64,000 bases of DNA, from assembly GCA_947589325.1 (NCBI GenBank), contig CANQAM010000004.1, forward strand, positions 49,122-113,121, written 5' to 3'. A program made the translations under genes and the position numbers. Positions 28,026 through 38,693 of this stretch are shown here, one piece after another. How positions within the stretch are numbered: position 1 is the first letter of the stretch; each line of letters begins with the position of its first letter. The DNA is from an uncultured Bacteroidales bacterium. GTDB taxonomy: Bacteria; Bacteroidota; Bacteroidia; Bacteroidales; UBA11471. The notes below the pieces were generated by a model. It was not told the origin of the DNA. It saw only the letters and a list, made by a program, of their open reading frames with translations, and did not search any database.

Positions 28026-30269
28026 ATGAAAAACTTCTATTCACTCGTTTTGGCGTTTTCGCTGTTTACTATTCCGGTCGGTGCACGACGGACAGCCGTC
28101 GATTATGTCAATCCGATGATAGGTACCGCACTGAAAGGCGAAGGCGGCACTGCGCCATTTGTGGGACGGCCGTTCGCTATGACGAATTTTCTGCCGCAAA
28201 CCCGCGAAAACAAGATGGGTACCATGGCTTATGTCTACGATGACAAATATATTATGGGCTTTATGGCATCGCACCAACCGACCGTATGGATGGGCGACTA
28301 CGGCTACGTGTCGCTGATGCCTCAAACCGGAGAGTCGATACGGGTGTTGCCGGAAGATCGGAAAATGACTTTCGACCATTGCGATGAAAAAGCGACACCT
28401 TATTGTTATTCCGTCATCCTGTCTTCGGAAGAAGGAACAATAAAAACAGAAATGGCAGCAGCCAGCCGCTGTAGCCTGCTACGCTTTACGTTTCCCCAAA
28501 ACGGACATGTACGGCTTATTATACAGGGAATAAATCTGAATCCCGATTTGAGCGATTGGTGCAACGATTACACCCATCGCATGCAGAATATAAAGGGGTG
28601 GCTCAGAATCGACCCCGAGCGCAACGAAATAGTCGGATACAACCCCGACCGGCAATCGGAGCAATTGGGGCCGGAACTTCCTAATTTCAAAGGCTACTTT
28701 GTCATTCGTTTCAATAAAAAAATATCGGATTTCGGTACATGGAACGAATCGGAAATTTTCAATGGCGAAAGAGAACAAATGGGGCGCCGCATGGGTGCAT
28801 TTGTAGAATTTTCTTCTTCCGAAAGACAAATTTCCGTACAAGTTTCCACTTCGTTCATCAGTATAGAGCAAGCCCGCCTCAACATGGAAAAAGAGTTGCC
28901 GGAATGGGATTTCGACCGGCTGTGCAAAGAGACAAAAACGGCGTGGAACCAAAAATTGTCGAAAATAAAAGTATCGGGTATCAGCGAAAACGATAAAAGC
29001 ATTTTCTATACTGCCTTGTATCACTGTTATCTGTTTCCCCGTGAATTTTCGGAATACGGAAAATATTACAGCGCTTTCGACGATAAAGTGCACGAAGGTA
29101 TATCGTATAACGATTACTCTCTATGGGATACATTCCGAGCCTTCCACCCGTTGATGACACTTCTTGAACCGGAACTGACAGGCAACTGGATTACTTCCCT
29201 ATTGCAAATGTACAAAGAGGGCGGCTGGATACCCATGTGGCCGAACCCCACCTATACCAACATCATGATAGGTACGCATGCCGACGCTCTTATCGCCGAC
29301 GCCTACATGAAGGGAATACGCAACTACGATACGGCACTGGCCTATGAAGCCATGCGAAAAAACGCCATGACTCCTCCGGATTGCGATACGCAAAGACGCT
29401 ACGGCGACCGTGACCGGTGGAGCGCATTTGAAGGCCGGGCAGGGGCAAGCTACTATCATACACTCGGCTACGTGCCCGACGACAAAACCGCTGAATCGGT
29501 ATCGCGAACATTGGAGTATGCCTACGACGACTGGTGCACGGCACAAGTGGCCGAAGAGATGGGCAAAAGTGAAGATTATCATCGTCTGATACAATGGTCG
29601 CAGAACTACAAGAACATATACAATGCCGAAAAAGGATTCATGCTTCCGCGAAAATACGACGGCGAATGGATAGACTTGGACGACCATAACCACCACGGCT
29701 TTACAGAAGGGTCGAAATGGACTTATTTATTCTGTGTGCTTCAAGATATTCCGGGTATGATAAAATTGTTCGGCGGCACCGATGCCTTTACAGCCAAACT
29801 CGATGAGAATTTCGAGAATAATCATTATCGGCACGACAACGAACCCGGACATCACTATATTTACCTTTACGATTATTGCGGAAAACCGTGGAAAACGCAG
29901 GAATTGGTGCGAACGCATACCCGCATCAATTACCAAAACAGGCCCGATGGCGTGAACGGTAACGACGATTGCGGACAGATGTCGGCGTGGTACATTTTCT
30001 CCGTCATGGGATTTTATCCCGTAACTCCCGGGAGTAACGAATTTGCTATCGGGGCACCGCAATTTCCGGAAATTCAATTGGAATTGACCGTAAACGGGAA
30101 GGCCAAAACCTTAACTATCAAAGCCGATAACCTCTCAGAAAGAAACAAATATATCAAAGATATTTATATCGACGAAAAGAAATCCGACAGTTCATTTATC
30201 AATTATTTCGATTTGATAAATGCCCGAACGATACGTTTCGTCATGAGCGACAAACCGGCTATGCCATAA
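28026..30269 (+). CDS. GH92 alpha-mannosidase
   Basis: VDYVNPMIGT, WDTFRAFHPLMTLL, PGHHYIYLYDYCGKPWKTQ, GNDDCGQMSAWYIFSVMGFYPV. Confidence 0.95.
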   Translation: MKNFYSLVLAFSLFTIPVGARRTAVDYVNPMIGTALKGEGGTAPFVGRPFAMTNFLPQTRENKMGTMAYVYDDKYIMGFMASHQPTVWMGDYGYVSLMPQTGESIRVLPEDRKMTFDHCDEKATPYCYSVILSSEEGTIKTEMAAASRCSLLRFTFPQNGHVRLIIQGINLNPDLSDWCNDYTHRMQNIKGWLRIDPERNEIVGYNPDRQSEQLGPELPNFKGYFVIRFNKKISDFGTWNESEIFNGEREQMGRRMGAFVEFSSSERQISVQVSTSFISIEQARLNMEKELPEWDFDRLCKETKTAWNQKLSKIKVSGISENDKSIFYTALYHCYLFPREFSEYGKYYSAFDDKVHEGISYNDYSLWDTFRAFHPLMTLLEPELTGNWITSLLQMYKEGGWIPMWPNPTYTNIMIGTHADALIADAYMKGIRNYDTALAYEAMRKNAMTPPDCDTQRRYGDRDRWSAFEGRAGASYYHTLGYVPDDKTAESVSRTLEYAYDDWCTAQVAEEMGKSEDYHRLIQWSQNYKNIYNAEKGFMLPRKYDGEWIDLDDHNHHGFTEGSKWTYLFCVLQDIPGMIKLFGGTDAFTAKLDENFENNHYRHDNEPGHHYIYLYDYCGKPWKTQELVRTHTRINYQNRPDGVNGNDDCGQMSAWYIFSVMGFYPVTPGSNEFAIGAPQFPEIQLELTVNGKAKTLTIKADNLSERNKYIKDIYIDEKKSDSSFINYFDLINARTIRFVMSDKPAMP

Positions 30270-30289
30270 CCTAAAAATTTTTATTTTCC

Positions 30290-31738
30290 ATGAAAGCGAC
30301 AGCCCGGCTGCTTCTCAGCCTTTCTCTTTCGGCCGTTTGTTTTTTAGAAGTACAAGCGCTTTCCCTAAACTATGCGGAAAAAGACAATACATCGGTATAT
30401 ATATCGAAACGTCCCGACAACCGGTTATTTGTCTCCCGCGCCGTAGATGAGGAGATAGAACGAATATGCACGATGCTGAAAAACAAGAAACTGGCTTGGG
30501 TATTTTCAAATTGTCTGCCCAATACGCTCGATACGACCATTCACTATAAAGAAACGGACGACGGCGACGATACTTTCGTATACACGGGCGACATACATGC
30601 CATGTGGCTCCGAGATTCGGGGGCTCAGGTGTGGCCGTATATACGATTCGCCAATAAAGACGACAAACTGAAAAAAATGCTGCGCGGGGTTATACGCCGC
30701 CAGTTCAAATGTATACTTCTCGACCCTTATGCCAACGCATTCAACGATGGACCTACGGGCAGTTACTGGTCGAGCGACTTGACTCAAATGAAACCTGAAC
30801 TGCATGAAAGAAAATGGGAGATAGACTCACTCTGTTATCCGATACGGCTGGCCTATGAATATTGGAAAGCGACAGGCGACACGTCGGTTTTCGACGACAA
30901 ATGGGTTGCGGTCGTCGCGGCTGTCTTGCGGACTTTCAAAGAGCAACAACGGAAAAACGGCATAGGCCCATACTCGTTCATGCGAAAAACGGAGCGGGCA
31001 TCAGACACCATGCTCAACGGAGGTTACGGAAATCCTGTGAAACCGGTCGGTTTGATTGCCTCGGCATTTCGCCCGTCCGACGATGCGACGACATTTTTAT
31101 TTCTCGTGCCATCGAATTTCTTTGCTGTATCTTCGCTGAAAAAAGCCGCTGAAATACTCGAAACCGTGAACAAACGCGCCGACCTCGCCGGCCAGTGCCG
31201 CACTCTGGCACAAGAGATAACCCGAGCCTTAAAGAAATACGCCGTGTGCAATCATGCCAAATACGGTAAAATTTATGCTTTCGAGGTCGATGGCTTCGGG
31301 AATCAATTGCTCATGGACGATGCCAATGTTCCGAGCCTCCTAGCCATGGCATATCTGGGCGATGTAAGCCCGAACGACCCTATATATAAAAATACGCGCA
31401 AATTCGTATGGAGCGAGGATAATCCCTATTTTTTCAAAGGGAAGGCAGGCGAAGGTATCGGCGGGCCGCATATCGGATACAACATGATATGGCCGATGAG
31501 TATCATGATGAAAGCGTTTACGAGCAACGATGACAAAGAAATAAAGGAGTGTATCATTCAACTGTTGAAGAACGACGCTAATACGGGATTCATGCACGAA
31601 TCTTTTCACAAAGACAATGCAGCCGATTATACGCGGGCATGGTTTGCATGGCAGAATTCGCTGTTCGGAGAGCTTATTCTCAAATTAATCGATGAGGGAA
31701 AGATTGGATTGCTGAACGAAATTCCCGATATAAAATAG
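30290..31738 (+). CDS. GH125 exo-alpha-1,6-mannosidase
   Basis: TGDIHAMWLRDSGAQVWPY, DPYANAFNDGPTGSYW, IASAFRPSDDATTFLFLVPSNFFA. Confidence 0.93.
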   Translation: MKATARLLLSLSLSAVCFLEVQALSLNYAEKDNTSVYISKRPDNRLFVSRAVDEEIERICTMLKNKKLAWVFSNCLPNTLDTTIHYKETDDGDDTFVYTGDIHAMWLRDSGAQVWPYIRFANKDDKLKKMLRGVIRRQFKCILLDPYANAFNDGPTGSYWSSDLTQMKPELHERKWEIDSLCYPIRLAYEYWKATGDTSVFDDKWVAVVAAVLRTFKEQQRKNGIGPYSFMRKTERASDTMLNGGYGNPVKPVGLIASAFRPSDDATTFLFLVPSNFFAVSSLKKAAEILETVNKRADLAGQCRTLAQEITRALKKYAVCNHAKYGKIYAFEVDGFGNQLLMDDANVPSLLAMAYLGDVSPNDPIYKNTRKFVWSEDNPYFFKGKAGEGIGGPHIGYNMIWPMSIMMKAFTSNDDKEIKECIIQLLKNDANTGFMHESFHKDNAADYTRAWFAWQNSLFGELILKLIDEGKIGLLNEIPDIK

Positions 31739-31773
31739 CTGCAATTTACAACTTGCATTGCTTCTAATCCGTA

Positions 31774-31818
31774 GCCGATGTTCCCTCCAAAACGGGCAGA
31801 ACATCGGCAATATTTTTA
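31774..31818 (+). terminator. Terminator after GH125
   Basis: GCCGATGTTC…GAACATCGGC perfect 10 bp stem then AATATTTTT. Confidence 0.7.
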
Positions 31819-31921
31819 TGCTTCCGGAGAACGTATTCTCCTCTTTTTGCATTTCCAATCTTTTGAGCCGAGATTTTTATTTTTTGAACAACATGTATAA
31901 TAAAAAGGATTGGGCATAAAA

Positions 31922-31929
31922 TATATTTG
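31922..31929 (+). promoter_or_regulatory. -7 box TATATTTG for the GH36-SusCD operon
   Basis: TAnnTTTG match ~58 nt upstream of 31987, directly after the GH125 terminator. Confidence 0.45.
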
Positions 31930-31986
31930 CTTCGTCGAAGAAGATAAATATTCCATCGGCACAGCAAAAAAGAAAAAAATACCGTT

Positions 31987-34140
31987 ATGAGAGACACGAC
32001 TATTTTCAACCGTTTTATACGTATCATCACTATCTTCTGTATAGGAGCTTTACCTGCCATTACTTCCGTGCAAGCCGAAGTAAAAGATATGACTACGGGC
32101 AAGTGGACTATCCGTTTCGACAATACAACAAAAACCTGTCAATTTCTAAAAGAAGGGACAGCAGTGCTACAAGGGGTACGTGTCCGGTTCAAATACAATT
32201 CGACCATTATCGAAAGCACTTCATACAGCGACATAAAATTTCAAGAGGAGAATTTCTCCGACGCTACGGGGTCGGGTACAAAAATAGTCTTGGAATACAG
32301 CGACAAGGAGAATACGGATAATCCAATAATACAACAGTGTTTTTATCTTTATCCGAACAAAGACTATTTTCTGACCGACGTATTTTTAGTGTCGGCGGGT
32401 TCATCGGATATAGCCAGCAATTACATCGCGCCGGTCTATACCGAAGCGTCAAATTTGTTTTTACCGCAAGATGCCGATAATCGTCTCTTATGCGTACCGT
32501 TCGACAACGACGGATTCATTACGTATGGTTCGCTGCCGCTGTCACAGTCGCGGGGTGTAAACACTACCGGTGCCGGACAACTCGCACGAGATACTATATC
32601 GTTTGAAGTAACGGCCATATTCAACGGCGAAACGCAAAAAGGGTTGGTCATAGGGTCGGTAGAACACGATACGTGGAAATCGGCGATAAGAATGACAGGG
32701 AGTCCGCTAAGAGAAGGAAGCGTCAATAAATTAGAATGTTACAGCGGTGCGACACATTCCATTACGCGCGACGCTCTCGAAAATAATTATGTGCAGCCAC
32801 ATGGCACCGTAAAAGGGCCAAAAATAAAATCAGCCCGCATGATGGTGGGACTTTTCGACGACTGGCGCACGGGACTGGAAACATTCGGTGAAATCAATGC
32901 GTCCATCGCTCCGAAAAGGACGTGGGGCAAAGCGGCTCCGTTCGGGTGGAATAGTTGGGGCGGCATGGAAAGAAATGTCAATTACGAGGGTGTCATTTCC
33001 GTTTCGGATCTTATCAAGGCCGATATCCAGAACAAAGGGCATTTCGGAGAAGACGGAATCGTTTTCGTGGGACTCGATTCCTTTTGGGACAACTTGAATT
33101 GGGAAGAGTTGAAACAATTTGCCGACCATTGTATTGCCAACGGACAGATTCCCGGCATTTACTGGACACCTTTCTGCGACTGGTTTCCCGAGAACGATCG
33201 GGCTGTTGAAGGAAACAACGGCTATCTTTACAGTCAGACCCATTTGAAGGTAAACGGACAGACAAAAAAACTGTGCGGAGCCGGGTGTATGGACCCGACG
33301 GCACCGGCGACACTGTCGCGCATAAATTTTTTCATCGACAAATTCAAAGCAGCCGGATTCAAATACCTAAAACTCGACTTTCTGACAAACGGCATCGTGG
33401 AAGCCGACAGTTATTACAGGAAAGAGATCACAACCGGTGTACAGGCATTCAACTTCGGCATGAAGCATTTGCGAGAGCGGTGTGGCGACGATATGTTCAT
33501 TGTGGAATCCATTTCGCCCCTTTTCCCTGCCAATTATGCTCATGCACGACGTATCAGTTGCGACGCATGGGGCGAAATGTGGCACACCAATTATATGATG
33601 AACAGCCTTTCTTTCGGGTGGTGGCTCGACAGAGTATATTGCTTCAACGACCCCGACCACTTGGTAATGGGTAACCGCAGCGATGCCGAAAATATATCCC
33701 GAATGACGACCGGAGCCATAACCGGATACTGCATGTTGGGCGACAATCTGAGCACACAAGGCAGTTATCCGGGTTCACCGGTCTCCATAATAAAAGCGAT
33801 GAATTATGCTACACACGAGAAAGTGAACGATGTAATACGGCTCGGAAAATCTTTCCGTCCGGCATACGGGCATCGCGTTTTTGGCAGCAACAATGCTGTC
33901 GATTTGTTCTATTTGGAAACCGAGGACTCTTATTATATCGCCTATTTCAATTACAGTGAAGGCGCAAAGAGCGGTTCTCTGGATTTGTCAAAGCTGAATA
34001 TAAATGCCGATAATATAGACACGGGAAAAAGTTTTGAATGCTGGTCGTCGGAGCCGGTAAACATCACGGACGGACAGTTGCAATATAATCTTCCGAACGA
34101 CCAAGCCAAACTGTATCATTTATTCAAAAAAAATCCCTGA
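31987..34140 (+). CDS. Alpha-galactosidase-like enzyme (clan GH-D, GH36/GH27-like)
   Basis: APFGWNSWGGM, GIYWTPFCDWF, YLKLDFLTNG nucleophile region, RISCDAWGEMWH. Confidence 0.8.
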   Translation: MRDTTIFNRFIRIITIFCIGALPAITSVQAEVKDMTTGKWTIRFDNTTKTCQFLKEGTAVLQGVRVRFKYNSTIIESTSYSDIKFQEENFSDATGSGTKIVLEYSDKENTDNPIIQQCFYLYPNKDYFLTDVFLVSAGSSDIASNYIAPVYTEASNLFLPQDADNRLLCVPFDNDGFITYGSLPLSQSRGVNTTGAGQLARDTISFEVTAIFNGETQKGLVIGSVEHDTWKSAIRMTGSPLREGSVNKLECYSGATHSITRDALENNYVQPHGTVKGPKIKSARMMVGLFDDWRTGLETFGEINASIAPKRTWGKAAPFGWNSWGGMERNVNYEGVISVSDLIKADIQNKGHFGEDGIVFVGLDSFWDNLNWEELKQFADHCIANGQIPGIYWTPFCDWFPENDRAVEGNNGYLYSQTHLKVNGQTKKLCGAGCMDPTAPATLSRINFFIDKFKAAGFKYLKLDFLTNGIVEADSYYRKEITTGVQAFNFGMKHLRERCGDDMFIVESISPLFPANYAHARRISCDAWGEMWHTNYMMNSLSFGWWLDRVYCFNDPDHLVMGNRSDAENISRMTTGAITGYCMLGDNLSTQGSYPGSPVSIIKAMNYATHEKVNDVIRLGKSFRPAYGHRVFGSNNAVDLFYLETEDSYYIAYFNYSEGAKSGSLDLSKLNINADNIDTGKSFECWSSEPVNITDGQLQYNLPNDQAKLYHLFKKNP

Positions 34141-34201
34141 TATAAAACGCTTGTTTTTCCCAGAAATGCACATCAAAACATCACATAATAATCCTAATAA
34201 T

Positions 34202-35527
34202 ATGAAAAAACCTAAAAGTTTCAAAGCCGCAAACACTTTGTTGGCACTATCGTTGATACTCGCTTTCATGTCTTGTAAAGACGACAACGAAATTTCGACG
34301 GTATATGATCCGGACAAGCCTATCACGCTTACAGATTTTTATCCGCTCGAAGGCGGGGTGGCGACCAAAATGATCCTGAACGGAAACAATTTCGGGTCGG
34401 ATACAAAAAACATAAAAGTTTTTGTCAACGACAAAGAGGCCGCCGTCGTATCTGCCATCGGTAACAAGATATATGCCATCTGTCCCAGAAAGCCGGGCGA
34501 TGGCGACGAAAATCAAGTTATAGACTGTTCGGTAAAAGTCGAAATCGGCAAACAGTCGGCCGAATATCAGGAGCATTTTTCATATCAGATACAGACTGTC
34601 ATAACAACGGTCTGCGGTATTCCCGGTGCACCCGACGATGTAATAACGGGCAGCCTCGCGCAGACTTCCATGCCTCACGTAACTTATCTGGCCATCGATG
34701 AAGACGACAATATCATTGCCTGTCTTCGCAACCAGAACAATTACTATCACGAAAACAAAGTCATTTTAGTAAATGAAACGGAAGATAGAAGCCGACTTCT
34801 GATTCCGGATACCGGAAGCCCGCTAAACCAACCTTGTATGCTGAACGACGGGAAAACCGTGTATATTCCTGCCGACGGCGGGACGGAATATTGGACCATG
34901 TCATCGGAAAATATGTGGAGTCCGATGAAATTGTCAATGAAATCGACCAGCACCTCTATCAATATCAACTACAAGCATTCATTTGCCATGTGCACCGTGG
35001 ACGGCTACATGTATACCCGTGCAAAAAACGGCACTCTGTACAAGTTCAATCCGGAAACGGGTGTAACTACTCAGGTCGCTACCAATCTCATGTCGGAAAG
35101 CGACTCCTATATGGCATTCAGCAAGAAAGAACCGACAAAACTCTATTTGGCATACACCAACAGCAATTGCATCTTCACCTATGATATAATAACCCAAGAG
35201 CACAAATTGCTGGCGGGAATATCGGGGCAAGCGGGTTATCTCGACGGAATCGGAGAGAAAGCCATGTTCAACGAGCCTCGCCAACTGATTCTGGACGAAG
35301 ACGACAATTTGTATATAGCCGATACGAAGAATCATGTCATACGGAAAATCTCACCGGAGGGTGCTGTCAGCACGGTTATCGGCCAGCCCAATGTTGCCGG
35401 TTATCAGGACGGCGATCCGGAAACAGCATTATTTGACGAGCCTTACGGTGTAGCTATCAACAAAGAGGGTATCATTTATGTCGGAGATTATAAAAATCAA
35501 TGTATCCGCCGATTGGCTATCGAATAA
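34202..35527 (+). CDS. IPT/TIG-domain, NHL-repeat surface lipoprotein
   Basis: Lipobox FMSCKDD; TIG-like DFYPLEGGVATKMILNGNNFG; NHL-like NEPRQLILDEDDNLYIADTKNHVIRKI. Confidence 0.85.
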   Translation: MKKPKSFKAANTLLALSLILAFMSCKDDNEISTVYDPDKPITLTDFYPLEGGVATKMILNGNNFGSDTKNIKVFVNDKEAAVVSAIGNKIYAICPRKPGDGDENQVIDCSVKVEIGKQSAEYQEHFSYQIQTVITTVCGIPGAPDDVITGSLAQTSMPHVTYLAIDEDDNIIACLRNQNNYYHENKVILVNETEDRSRLLIPDTGSPLNQPCMLNDGKTVYIPADGGTEYWTMSSENMWSPMKLSMKSTSTSININYKHSFAMCTVDGYMYTRAKNGTLYKFNPETGVTTQVATNLMSESDSYMAFSKKEPTKLYLAYTNSNCIFTYDIITQEHKLLAGISGQAGYLDGIGEKAMFNEPRQLILDEDDNLYIADTKNHVIRKISPEGAVSTVIGQPNVAGYQDGDPETALFDEPYGVAINKEGIIYVGDYKNQCIRRLAIE

Positions 35528-35555
35528 ATATAATTCATCGCATAAACACTATCAT

Positions 35556-38500
35556 ATGAAAAAAACACTATTTATAATCGTACTCGCTTGTTGTCAATTC
35601 ATTGCATTTGCACAACGACCGGCTGCGCCGATCACCATATCGGGTAAGGTAGTAGATGAAACCAATACGCCGATTGCGGGAGCTAGCGTATATGCCAAAG
35701 ACCGACCCGGAACAGGTACGGCAACAGACGTCGATGGAAAATTCACGCTGAAAGTACAGAAAAATGATGCTATCGTAGTATCTTTCATCGGTTATTCCAC
35801 GTGGGAGACCATCGTTACGGAGCCGATGAAAGATATCGAAGTGAAACTGACTCCGACAAGCCACCAAATGGAAGAGGCTGTGGTCGTAGGTATGGGCACC
35901 CAACGTAAAATAAGTATTGTGGGCGCAGTAACGAATGTCGATGTAAAAGATCTTCAAACGCCTGCGACCAATCTGGTCAATATGTTGGGCGGACGAGTCC
36001 CCGGTGTCATATCCATACAGAAAAGCGGAGAACCCGGAAAAAACATTTCGGAATTCTGGGTACGCGGTATCGGAACATTCGGCGCCAACAGCAGCGCACT
36101 CGTATTGATCGACGGATTGGAAGGGAATCTGAGCGAAGTAGACCCGGCCGATATCGAAAGTTTTTCGGTTTTGAAAGATGCTTCGGCTACAGCCGTATAC
36201 GGAGTACGGGGTGCCAACGGTGTCATACTGGTAACTACAAAGCGCGGTACTGCCGACCGGCTGCAAATCACAGGGCGTATCAACCTCACCGTTTCGCACC
36301 TGAACAACATGCCGGAGTATTTGGGTGCTTACGACTATGCCCGACTTGCCAATGAAGCACGTGTGGTACGCGGAGATCAGCCGCTGTATTCCGACATAGA
36401 GATGGACCTGATAAAATACCACCTCGACCCCGACCTCTATCCCGACGTGAATTGGCAGAAAGAGCTGCTCCACCGGAATGCTTTGCAGCAAACCTATTTC
36501 ATCAACGCACGAGGAGGCGGCAGCTTAGCCCGCTATTATCTGAGTTTGGGCATGTCGAACGAATCGGCAGCTTACCGACAGGACAAAAATTCAAAATATT
36601 CGGCAAAAGTCGGATACCGTACGGTAAATTATCGTTCCAATCTGGATATAAACCTGACCAAAAGCACAACGCTCTATTTCGGTGCAGACGGATTCTTCTC
36701 CAATAAATCGGAACCCGGCAACAACAACACCGATGCCCTTTGGACTATACAGCAAAATCTGACCCCTCTCACCATTCCGACAGTCTATTCTACGGGACAT
36801 CTGCCCGCCTATGGTGTAGACAATGCCTATTCGCCCTACGTCATGCTGAACAACACCGGTATGACCAGCATACGGCACTACAAAGGAAAAGCGACCTTGG
36901 AATTGAAACAAGACCTGTCAATGCTTCTGAAAGGCTTGAAGGTGCGGATACAAGGCGCTTACGATACCGAAACCAATATGAAAGAAATACGTTCTATCCG
37001 TCCGGAGATGTACTACGCATCGACACGCAAGTACACGGGCGAACTCGGTATCGTCAAACGTGTCGATGCAGAGCCGGCCAAATACAGCCACGAAGACGAA
37101 CAATTCTACAAACTGCATTTCGAAGCGACAGCGACCTATGAGGCTAACTTTGCACAAAAGCACTGGCTCACGGCATTGCTTTACTTCTATTTGAGCAGTG
37201 AACAGCGCATGAACAAGGATATCGATTCCAGAGCCGAAAGCGTACGAAGCATGTATGCCATACCTATCCGGTACGAAGGACTGTCGGGTCGTATCACTTA
37301 CGGATACAAAGACACTTATTTCATCGATTTGAACTTCGGATACACCGGTTCGGAGAACTTTGAATCGGGCAACAGATTCGGATTTTTCCCGTCAGTGGCC
37401 ATCGGCTGGGTGCCTACCAACTATACTTTCATGAAAGAAAGAGCCCCATGGATCAATTTCTTGAAAATACGAGCATCATACGGAACTGTCGGAAACGACC
37501 GTCTGACCGATGAACGTTTCCCGTATCTGACCTTGATGCAATCCAGCAACAGTGGTGGCGGCTGGGGCAGCACAAACGGATATATAACGGAAGAACGTGT
37601 GGGCGCCAACAATCTGCGCTGGGAAAAGGCCCAGAAAGCGGATATCGGTATCGAAGGCCGGTTATTCAATGAAAAACTGGAATTCGTTTTGGATTTCTTC
37701 CAAGACAAACGCAACGGCATCTATCAGCGCCGGACCCAAATCCCTGGCTATGTAGGTCTGGCCCAGATGCCATTCGGAAATGTCGGCAAAATGAAGAGTT
37801 ACGGTTCCGACGGCAATATAGCATTTACCCAAGATTTCGGAAAAGATATATCGCTCACATTTCGCGGTAATTTCACCTACTCGGCCAACAAAGTCGAAAA
37901 TTGGGAGCAGGCATTCCAAAACTACGAATATCAAAACTACTCGGGATATGTCTACAATGCTTTCCGCGGATATATCGCATTGGGACTTTTCCGTGACGAA
38001 CAAGATGTCGCACAAAGTCCGAAACAAACATTCGGTACGTATACGGCAGGCGATATAAAATATAAAGATGTCAATGGCGACGGTGTCATCGACCCCGACG
38101 ATATGGTGCCGCTGTCTTATCCCAACTATCCCCGCCTGATGTACGGTTTCGGTGCCGAATTGCGATACAAGCAATTCACTTTGGGGCTTTTGTTCAAAGG
38201 TACGGGAAACAACGACTATTATTATGTAGACAACAGTTGGGCATCGAACGGACAGGGTTATATTCCGTTCTACAATGGGGAAACGGGCAATGTGCTGAAG
38301 ATTGTTGCCGACCCGAAGAACAGATGGATTCCGGCTTCATATTCAGGTGACCCGGCCACCGAAAACCCGAATGCCAGATTCCCGAGGTTGAGCTACGGAC
38401 GCAATGAAAACAATACTCAACTCTCGACATTTTGGAAAGCCAATTCCCGCTATCTGAGACTGCAAGAAATCAATTTGAACTACAATCTTGCTGCGGGCAA

Positions 38501-38666
38501 GGTGTTGAAAGCCTTAGGTGTAAAATCGCTCGACTTGCAATTTGTCATATCGAATCTTTGCGTATGGGGGCCTGAAAAACTGTGGGATCCGGAACAAGCC
38601 GACGCCAACGGCGGCGCTTATCCTATCCCGACACAATATGCCTTCCAGATGTATGTGAACTTCTAA
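35556..38666 (+). CDS. susC: SusC/RagA-family TonB-linked outer-membrane transporter
   Basis: CarboxypepD-regulatory-like ISGKVVDETNTPIAGASV; plug SALVLIDGLEGNLSEVDPADIESFSVLKDASATAVYGVRGANGVILVTTKRG; start at 35556. Confidence 0.96.
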   Translation: MKKTLFIIVLACCQFIAFAQRPAAPITISGKVVDETNTPIAGASVYAKDRPGTGTATDVDGKFTLKVQKNDAIVVSFIGYSTWETIVTEPMKDIEVKLTPTSHQMEEAVVVGMGTQRKISIVGAVTNVDVKDLQTPATNLVNMLGGRVPGVISIQKSGEPGKNISEFWVRGIGTFGANSSALVLIDGLEGNLSEVDPADIESFSVLKDASATAVYGVRGANGVILVTTKRGTADRLQITGRINLTVSHLNNMPEYLGAYDYARLANEARVVRGDQPLYSDIEMDLIKYHLDPDLYPDVNWQKELLHRNALQQTYFINARGGGSLARYYLSLGMSNESAAYRQDKNSKYSAKVGYRTVNYRSNLDINLTKSTTLYFGADGFFSNKSEPGNNNTDALWTIQQNLTPLTIPTVYSTGHLPAYGVDNAYSPYVMLNNTGMTSIRHYKGKATLELKQDLSMLLKGLKVRIQGAYDTETNMKEIRSIRPEMYYASTRKYTGELGIVKRVDAEPAKYSHEDEQFYKLHFEATATYEANFAQKHWLTALLYFYLSSEQRMNKDIDSRAESVRSMYAIPIRYEGLSGRITYGYKDTYFIDLNFGYTGSENFESGNRFGFFPSVAIGWVPTNYTFMKERAPWINFLKIRASYGTVGNDRLTDERFPYLTLMQSSNSGGGWGSTNGYITEERVGANNLRWEKAQKADIGIEGRLFNEKLEFVLDFFQDKRNGIYQRRTQIPGYVGLAQMPFGNVGKMKSYGSDGNIAFTQDFGKDISLTFRGNFTYSANKVENWEQAFQNYEYQNYSGYVYNAFRGYIALGLFRDEQDVAQSPKQTFGTYTAGDIKYKDVNGDGVIDPDDMVPLSYPNYPRLMYGFGAELRYKQFTLGLLFKGTGNNDYYYVDNSWASNGQGYIPFYNGETGNVLKIVADPKNRWIPASYSGDPATENPNARFPRLSYGRNENNTQLSTFWKANSRYLRLQEINLNYNLAAGKVLKALGVKSLDLQFVISNLCVWGPEKLWDPEQADANGGAYPIPTQYAFQMYVNF

Positions 38667-38693
38667 TAAAACCTAATAAAAATTTCCGACAAT